DNA of 64,000 nucleotides from Maea johnstoni (Eukaryota; Annelida; Polychaeta; Spionida; Magelonidae), in assembly GCA_963942565.1 (NCBI GenBank), contig OZ012684.1, positions 63,614,888 to 63,678,887 of the forward strand, read 5' to 3'. Made by a program: the position numbers and the translations under genes. Below the pieces are notes generated by a model. It did no database searches. It had not been told where the DNA came from and worked only from the letters and a program-made list of their open reading frames with translations. Every line of letters starts with the position of its first letter. The first letter of the stretch is position 1. Positions 48,869 to 64,000 of the stretch are shown here, one piece after another.

Positions 48869-48901
48869 TCAGAGGTGACCGACTGCCATTGCCGCCATTT
48901 T
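48869..48901 (-). promoter_or_regulatory. YY1-type site and 9-codon upstream ORF of the zinc-finger gene
   Basis: Read on the minus strand, AAAATGGCGGC (48901-48891) is a canonical YY1 site. Its ATG (48898) opens an upstream ORF MAAMAVGHL that stops at 48869, 24 bp before the main ATG at 48844. Promoters with a YY1 site overlapping a short ORF are known in animals; an effect on translation here is inferred. Confidence 0.55.
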
Positions 48902-51900
48902 CCGTTGGGAGAAGGTGGTGTATAAACTCACTTCTCCGCAAGGTTAAACGGGAAATTGATGCAGAGAGCCGATGTGCCCGGATTGGCTCCAACCGATCAT
49001 CCAAGTGACGACGCACTTACAACCTAGACTGGCGCGCCCCCTAATTTAGCCTAAAACAGTCGAGCGAAAATGTATACGCTGACAGGATGGTCGTGGCGAA
49101 GCCTCTGAAATAACAGCCAACATCGTACAGCGATGAATTATGCCACGGATATTAATAATAAGGCATCGACCAGGAGTAGGCATGTACAATTTGGGGAAAA
49201 AATAATCTGTCTCTCAAAATTGGGGAAAATCATGTCTCTGAATATTTAGAAAAGGTTGTTCAAGAGACTTTTAAAAAAAAGTTCGAAGTTCAAGTTACAC
49301 AGAAGGGACAAAGTATTATGCCCTTAATTCTCATTTCAAGTGCCAGAAAATAGCTAAATTTCTGAGTGTCTACATCCTGGAGCTTCTGGGGGCCTTGTTG
49401 AGAGAATGAATTATTCGAGGTATATTTTCCGCTTGTTAGAAAAATTCCAAGAAAATTAATGATAAGAATGTATCTATGAATATACTGAACGGATCTGGGG
49501 AAAATAACCTTGGAAGCCTTGCGCTAAAGTGACAGAGGCGGGTCAACAATGTTGAACAAAAGCCGCAACCGTCACACTGCGCACTGGACCTAATGTGATT
49601 GCTTGGTAGTTGCTCCCCCCCCCCCCCCCTCCGCTTCATCTCCACCGTATCTAGTTCTCTTCTAACACTAGGTGCGATGGGTTCATAGCTGCATATTACA
49701 GCTTTCCTCATTTTCTTCTGTCAGAGAGTATTAGGCATTTAGCGCAATTAATCAAGTGAGTCCGTATTGGTCTTTTTAATGGGACAGTGAATACTTTAAG
49801 TGGATAATCAAATATTTTGTCAACGGCCAATGCAATAATAGAAGCTGAAAATCGCTAGGGGATTTCTGTTCATGAGTATCTTCTTTTCACGTACATGACA
49901 GAGAAGTCCATACCAGTTTCCTACGTTACGCTGCATTTCTCAGCTAGTATTTTTAAATTTGTTTGCTATTTTACCAGTACGTATCAGTCCCTGGAAAAAG
50001 TAGAAAAAAAACTACTTTGTCGGAAGCAGGTTACGAAATTCAAATTCTGGCTATAACATTGGCTTCTTAAATCTAAATTTACTTTGGGTCATTTATGGAT
50101 CTCGTGTCCATGTTACCAATGAGGTATATATTCACGTTATTTTGAAAATATACCTTTTGAGTCATGTGCATATACGCTATCTAGAGCTACTGCCACGGGG
50201 AAATATGAATAGGAAATTTGTAAAAATATTCTTTAACCGTATAAACATCTGAAATTGTTATGGAATCTGTATTGTGTGTGCTTCATGGTGATTGTGACCT
50301 TATATATAATTATGTCTACTGTCTTGACTGTAATTAGCATGTTTCGTCTCTAGACAGTTACAGTTTATCTGATTATGAGGAAAAGGGTGTAGGTATGTGA
50401 AATTCTCAAGATTACCCTTTATTTGCAAATTAACCCATACGCCACCTTTAAGAACCATACACATAAACTGTATGGATTGAATTTTGTTGTTTATCAACAG
50501 TGAAACCACTAGATCTAGTATATTACCTGATACCTCTCCCTCACGCGTGCTCGGCGCCATCTCCTCAGTTCGTTACCCAAGCACCTCTTTCTCTTTTCAT
50601 TAGTATGACTATCTTAAGTGTTAAACAGGGAGCACCCTTTGAAATGACACCTGCACAGTCCGTGTACTCTCCTCACACTGTCACTTTCTGAGGTTTCCTA
50701 TCCTTCCTTTTTTGCATTTCTTAACCCCTTCTCCCACCGTTGTAGAGAGAACTCCTGCTAACTCCCCAACCAAACTACCAACTCTGTGAGCTGTTTATCC
50801 CCCTCTCTGCTCCTCGAAACCGCCCAAATATCCTTTCCCCCGACAACCTTTCTCTTTCTCCCCTTCCCTTACATGTGCAGGGCATTAGTACCATCACAAA
50901 GGTCTTGAGGGAACCATGAGCACGGTAAATACGATATTATTTGAAAGAACAACATTTCACAATTTTTATTGGGGGTTCTTGAACTTATTTATGGTGGCAA
51001 AGACTAATCGACTCACAAGGCATCGTGTATATATCTTTATTTGTCGTACCTGAAATAAAAGTATTCAAATGGCTTTCAGACAGTTGGAAGTGTTACGTTA
51101 TTTGATGTAAATACTTAGCAGGTATACATAGATATTATAAAAATTTGAAAACGTGTCCCGTTCAGTTATCATTCTGACTAAGAATTTTATTTTCTTCAAC
51201 TACATTAAAAGCAATAGCGCATTTGACCAAGAATAAATTGAAACCGAGGATAAAATAAAGTTCACACAAGGACTGATTCGGAAAACCATCATTGAGAAAG
51301 CTTTTTGGTAACAACTCAATATGTGTCACTATTTGAACATACACGAACACAAAAATAGTCGTCTTCGCTTAGTTCGATTACGGTAAAAATTCATATATCT
51401 AAGAATCACGTTTCGTGTATCCTGAGTGTGTGCCATATTATTTAAGTTCAAATGCTATTGTTAATTAACACCTATATATTCTTTAATATAGATTATATGA
51501 CAAACATAAAATCATATTGGCTTTGATGCTATCATTGCACTTTAATACGCCACATACTGGGTACATGTATATTCAGTTCATTTGCCATGCCTATGTCAAT
51601 AACAACACACTGCTTCATCATGTATTACTTTATTTCCCATTGAAACTGAAACGCCGCAATGAAATATATCTATGTTTGAATTTCTGCAGTTGTGTACGTT
51701 GAGTTGAATATCTACAGGTTTGGAATCAGTAAATGCTTTATGCAGGCTCTCCTCGTCCATACATTGCTCACATGACATAGCTTTATAAATAATTGAACTG
51801 ATATAATTGCTCAAACGTTTTAGCGCACTAGCTAACAGTTAAGGGCTAAAAGAAGAAATTGAACTTTTACACTTTAAAATATTGTATTTAGAAGTGCCAA

Positions 51901-53942
51901 TGCAACCAATGCTCACTCGTGATCGTCGAAATGATTATTCTGATTATTTCAGACACAAGAAGCCGTTAGCTGTGCATCGATTTACTGTCGATGTCTGCAT
52001 TATACCTATCAGTATTAGTATGCCTCATGAAGGCCTAGCATGAAAGTTCGTCGCATAGAGAGATTATAGGTGCTAAATCTCTCCTACTCAATAGCTGTTC
52101 CTGAGTTTAACTGTTGGCAGTGAGAAGCTGAATAAATAACACCATTAATTCTATTGCATTACACATACAGATGTCATATCTTACTCCAGTCCTTATGGAG
52201 GTATGCACAGACATCGTCATTCACGATTTCATATGTAGGTTATACAAAAGAAATATATATATATATATATACTATATACATAAACTAGTTTGTCTTAAAT
52301 GTTGAATTAATACAATGCGATAAAGATATAAGGGAAATGTACAAGCGTTTTACAGTTGTAAAGTAGCTTGTGGGTTAATTCCCCTGACTCGGCTTTTCCT
52401 CTGCTCTTCTTTTATTTCACTATTTAGCCTTTACAACATATGCATGTTTATTGCCTGAAAGATCTTTTGTCGAGGAACAAAAATATACCCTCCTAGCAGG
52501 ATGTAAAAACCTTTTGGAAAAAAACATGGAAACATGCATAGTCGTTTCAAAGGAAGCTTCTGTCCACAAATACGGACCCGGGGGACCATCACATTTCATG
52601 AATATGGAGAAAAATTATCAATACGGATGGAAGCATATTACAACTTATCAATCTGTTATGCTCCGTTACAATTTTATGACCATTTCTTTTAGAATATACT
52701 CGAAAATGAGAAAAAAATGTATACTTATGAACTTCTGGATTTCATAACTTTGGAACAAAGTCAAGATTGATAAGAATGCGATATCGTTCCCTCCGAAATA
52801 CTCTTAGCTATGTGTATACCAAATCTCAAGCAAATCTGCTAACATTTGATCACAAAATGCTTGTTTACTTTCTGGGTGCAAACCAATGTTAGGTTGTGAA
52901 ATATTCGGCCTCTTATAACTCGGCTCAGTGATGCTCGAGAGAGTCGAAGTTTGTCTGATTATGAGGTTGTGGGTTTTAAAATATTTAATATACTAGTATG
53001 TAAGAATCTCAAAATGACCATATATTGACAAATTAACCCCACAAGCTATCTAGAAGGAGTAACAACTAATTATTTCTAATTAGACATGGATTCAAATTAA
53101 CAACTCGTCCAAAGCTGTCATATGCATTGCATATATTCATAAGAGCAATTGCTATGGCCATGCATGTTTTCGGCACTGGTTTTAGTTTACACTTCTCAGT
53201 GTCTATGAAGACATTCTGTCATTTTGGAAAGGTGTATCCATACACACTCAGAAATATGACCCAACAATATGTTTACGTCTATCCTTACTGTTCAATACGA
53301 AAATTCTACTCTGTTATCTAGCTATATACAAAAGTAAATATGTGTTAAATTTCTCCATCGCAAACACAGTTAATAATTGGAACTCTACAGAAGAGCGTTG
53401 AAACCAATATGGCAGTAGTATATGTTCTAACATCTTAAGGTGCTTTCACACAATGAAGATAATACTAAACTGGACAGTGAATAGAATTGTAAAGATATTT
53501 TATATTATCATATCATTTAATGAGCCTTCTGTTTTACCCGTGTATTATATAAGTTGGAGATGTGTTTTGTGCAGTACAGTCGGTCGGTGAATGGCCGGAG
53601 ACAACTCAATGGCTTATTTTTTAAATAGACGGTATTGGTGATAGTATAATGTAAACTTAGAAAGTATAAATAACAAGGCATTGTCATCGTTGTCGTTTCC
53701 AAAGCCATTGATGAGAATTTCATTAATTTCTATTACTAACCTTATTATTTCACCAGTTATAGATTATATTGTTTGTTTTTTCGCAAAAATGATTTTGAAA
53801 AAAATATTCTTAGAAGTCAGCATAAAGTAACACATCATTCACAAGACTGTGTCCTGGACCCATATAACTGCTCGTTAAGTGTGCTACATGGAGGAAGCAT
53901 AATACATTGTGTTATTGATTACAAAGTTTATTCTAAAAGGAT
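48902..53942. other. Intergenic region between the zinc-finger and TINAG-like genes
   Basis: No exon supported. It has a C run at 49615-49629, a C/T-rich stretch (50540-50880) and a short (TA)n at 52252-52272. A diverged repeat pair lies at about 50320-50450 and 52940-53050 (TCTGATTATGAGG, then CAAATTAACCC). A 98-codon open frame at 52451-52747 shows no recognisable family. Confidence 0.55.
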
Positions 53943-61097
<7,155 letters not shown>

Positions 61098-63869
61098 CTG
61101 CAAACAAAGAACAATGAGGAACTTGAGTAAAATGTCTGTTTTCCGCGGGACACATCCACAATTTCTTCGTACAGTGTCATACGATATCATACCGAGTGAC
61201 CTGAACGACTAACATGTATGGAACAAACACCAAGATCGCCTTGGGATACCTATTATTTGGTTAGAAGGAAGCAACAGTAGAAAGTAAAAATTTAGAAAGT
61301 TAAACGGCTAGATACAAATACCCTTAGATGAGTGAAAAGCCATTTGTAAGTGTAAATATTATAAGGAATAAAGTATGTTTAAGTTCATGCAAAGCGTTTT
61401 GCTTCGTGTGTCGATGTGCAGTTAAGCAAACAATCACGCATCCCATGATAAAGCTAAGTAGATCAAAATGCATTTTGATGTTCTTATATTAACATAATAC
61501 ACAGACAATTGGTTTCATCATGCCTGAGCCCAATATTATATATGCTTCTTTCCCTACTACGTTTCCCTTGTCAACCCGTGTGGAGAACTTGCGTTGGTAT
61601 CATGTTATCCCTATAGATGTCGCCAATGGTATCAATCAGCATGTTTAGGGTAGAGAGCATTCTCGGGAAAGTATCACTGCCGTTTCTACAACTCAAGAGA
61701 TGCATACATCGATCGGCATAAACACTAAACATCGCTAGTGGCAACATAGCTTTGATTATTATCTATCAACAAGAACCCAGTTATAAGCCATGTGGCGCAC
61801 AGTCACGCCTGCTCGATGCGCATTGTGACACCGCGGAGTATGCCCACGGACAAAATAAAATACAGCGCCGTATGCTCAAATGATATACTAAAAGACATTT
61901 GGTTTCACTTATGTGGTTATAAAATGAATTGCGTTGCACCCACGCCTGGTTGAATACTCAGGGCGGGGCTGTGAAGTCACCTGACCTCCCCTTCTTTTCG
62001 GTCATGGCATGTATTTAGGGGGAAGTCGTATTGTTGTTGATCCGCAGTGTTAGGGATCTTACTGGGGTCACAAGGAAACAGAGATTCTATGTTAAACAAC
62101 TTCTCCGGTGACGTTTGTGGATACTCTCGACCCGCCCACTCTAAACAAGGAGGCGTTTAATCAAGTATACCAATTTCTACAATAAGTATAGATGTTTAGG
62201 AGTGACAAATGGATAGAGAAACACAGAGGAGCAATGCAATGGCATTTTTGCTTAAGTGCTCCTCTGAAAATTGTCGTCTGGATCTATGATACTTTTGGCA
62301 ATAACAATTGGTTTAAGTATAATTTCACAAACTATTTTAAGGATGGTTGTTGGTAATGTTCTGAGCAACATTTCTCCTTCAAATATATTCTCAGTTATGC
62401 TTTATCCTGAAAGATTTCATCAAAATTAGCAGACTTTTTTTGGCTGCTACAAACATCATTGGGTTAATAGCTAAACATTAACATGTGCCCATGCACATGT
62501 TTTGATAATTGGTTTAAGAATATGAATAACATCATTTGAATGTGTTTATTCGATTTGTTTTTGAGAGGTCTTATTTATCCATAGGTAGCGGTACAAAGCA
62601 AGGGGTTTGCACTCTATTGCATTGGTGGTCGAACAAATATAGGACTATTATATGCATTTCAACTAGCCTACTAAATTCCTGATTATTTTCATACAAACAC
62701 ATCTGGCCGACATGATTGTATTTCCAGTTGTTTGATAAAACAAAGTAAGAATAAAGTTAGACTCTGATGATGATTTTAACCAGTTTTAACCATTTTTCTT
62801 AACCTTTTCGCACATGTGGCGTGCGCTTTATTTACCAATGCGTACACTGCCTACGTAACCTTGTAATGCATCTAGGCCCCCTCCCCTTTCGTTGAACGAT
62901 GTTCCTAAATAGCACAATCTTATGATCACTTGAGTCGAACAACTCTAGTTGGCCGGGGTCGCATAGTCTAGGTGAGTATCTGGAGAGGAGGTGGCTTGAA
63001 ACGGAACGTGATCATTAAACTAGCTCTACTTGTTGATAAAGAAGCCCTATATAACGTGGACGTCTAGCCGATACTGGTTTAATTCGCCAGGGAATGGCTA
63101 GCGCCTGTTTCCTGCTTAAGTTCCCTTATCTTTCCCACCCTGAAATAAAAACTGACTATCGAGTCTGTGCAATTTAGGTGACCTTGACCAAAGCTCATGA
63201 TTGCTGCGTCTAAATTTCGGCCCTCAAATTGTGTTGTTTCCAGTTACTCGACCTATCCTGTTTGAGGACACTAATTGTTCATTGAAAATATCTTGATATA
63301 TGCAAGCTTTTCTGTATGTATGGTGCATCACTGCAGTATTTTGAAACTTCATAATCCATCAAGTATTTTCAGGGCCTGTAGTTTGGGAGCCAAACATATG
63401 TTGCTTGAAGTAGACTGCATACAATAAATTACTGCGATTTTCTTTTAAAAATCTAAGATTGCCATGACCCAAAAATAAATCATCAAGGTGAAAGATACAT
63501 ACCTTTCAAACCCATGTATTTATTCATTTGTGTATGAGGTTCACCTTTATTCATCTAAGAAGTGCACAAGAACGTCCACAAAATAAATTACTGAATGACC
63601 TGTGAAAACATATGTATACGGATACATGAAAGTAGAGCAGAGACTACTAAATTGTACCTATCCACTTTTTGCTCATTTACGCACATTGAACATGGTTTAG
63701 AATGTCATGTACAGCACAGCCAGTCAGAAAAAAACTAACAATAACAATAGCTTCTTATCCCTGTAGTATCATGTGATTTCAGTCGATATTTGTGAGAAGC
63801 ATAGCACGAGGCTTTATCATTATTTTTTACATTATCCTAATAAAGCGTTCCATGTTTATATGTTAAAGG
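61098..63869. other. Upstream part of the TINAG-like gene, presumably intron
   Basis: The exon at 61097-60947 opens in mid-codon, so an upstream exon must exist. I looked on the minus strand for the expected WAFS-type motif with a donor and did not find it here; it probably lies past 64000. A diverged dispersed repeat (family J) is at about 62370-62470. Otherwise nothing recognisable. Confidence 0.5.
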
Positions 63870-64000
63870 GCCTGCCCTGATGGCCGAGTGATCCAATGCA
63901 TTTGCCACTGACTGCTAGCTGTCTCCCACCACTGCCCGGGTTAGAAACCCAGCTTCCAGTGACGTGGAGTAAGGCGGTGCTTTTCACTGGATATTGCGAT
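63870..64000 (+). repeat. tRNA-derived SINE, copy 3, cut by the window end
   Basis: CCTGATGGCCGAGTGATCC (A-box-like), GGGTTAGAAACCC (B-box-like), then GGAGTAAGGCGGTGCTTTTC shared with the copy at 54352. Confidence 0.8.

Overview
This window is genomic DNA from an animal, most likely an AT-rich marine invertebrate (a deuterostome or lophotrochozoan). The genes are split by GT-AG introns of about 0.1 to 4.7 kb, the intergenic gaps are long, and non-autonomous DNA transposons, foldback hairpins, tRNA-derived SINEs and long (TA)n tracts are common. The sequence alone does not fix the species. I joined exons by hand from splice sites, reading phase and protein similarity.

Layout. (1) 182-7616, plus strand: a complete RPA2 gene (replication protein A 32 kDa subunit, 8 coding exons, 275 aa) with CCAAT-like and E2F-like sites just upstream. 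(2) 8.6-16.0 kb: intergenic, with foldback elements and a large (TA)n tract. (3) 16144-28043, plus strand: a complete IQANK1 gene (13 coding exons, 591 aa) with an IQ motif, ankyrin repeats, a coiled coil and a C-terminal domain resembling the dynein heavy-chain AAA_9 region. (4) 34462-30626, minus strand: a shorter IQANK1 paralogue (5 exons, 283 aa), tail to tail with the first gene. Its last four exons have exactly the sizes (100, 135, 129, 172 nt) and phases of IQANK1 exons 10-13. Everything between exon 1 and exon 10, including the IQ motif, ankyrin repeats and coiled coil, is missing. (5) 34.5-40.3 kb: intergenic repeats, including a 10-bp tandem repeat and MITEs. (6) 48844-40354, minus strand: a C2H2 zinc-finger gene with 11 fingers (697 aa), a YY1-type site and a 9-codon upstream ORF. 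Its introns hold several nested hAT-like MITEs. (7) 49-53.9 kb: intergenic. (8) 61097-53943, minus strand: the 3' part of a tubulointerstitial nephritis antigen-like gene (TINAG/TINAGL1, a cathepsin B-like secreted matrix protein) with an unusual, very basic C-terminal tail. Its 5' exons lie beyond the window.

The genes do not form a pathway: RPA2 acts in DNA replication and repair, the IQANK1 pair is of unknown function, the zinc-finger protein is probably a DNA-binding factor, and the TINAG-like protein is extracellular. The most notable points are the IQANK1 pair (one gene reduced to a low-complexity head plus the dynein-like domain by a frame-preserving loss of eight exons), the repeated duplication of an ankyrin exon inside IQANK1, and foldback elements sharing a hairpin-plus-tail design. 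I saw no transposase, reverse transcriptase, LTR, viral gene, CRISPR array, rRNA or intact tRNA.
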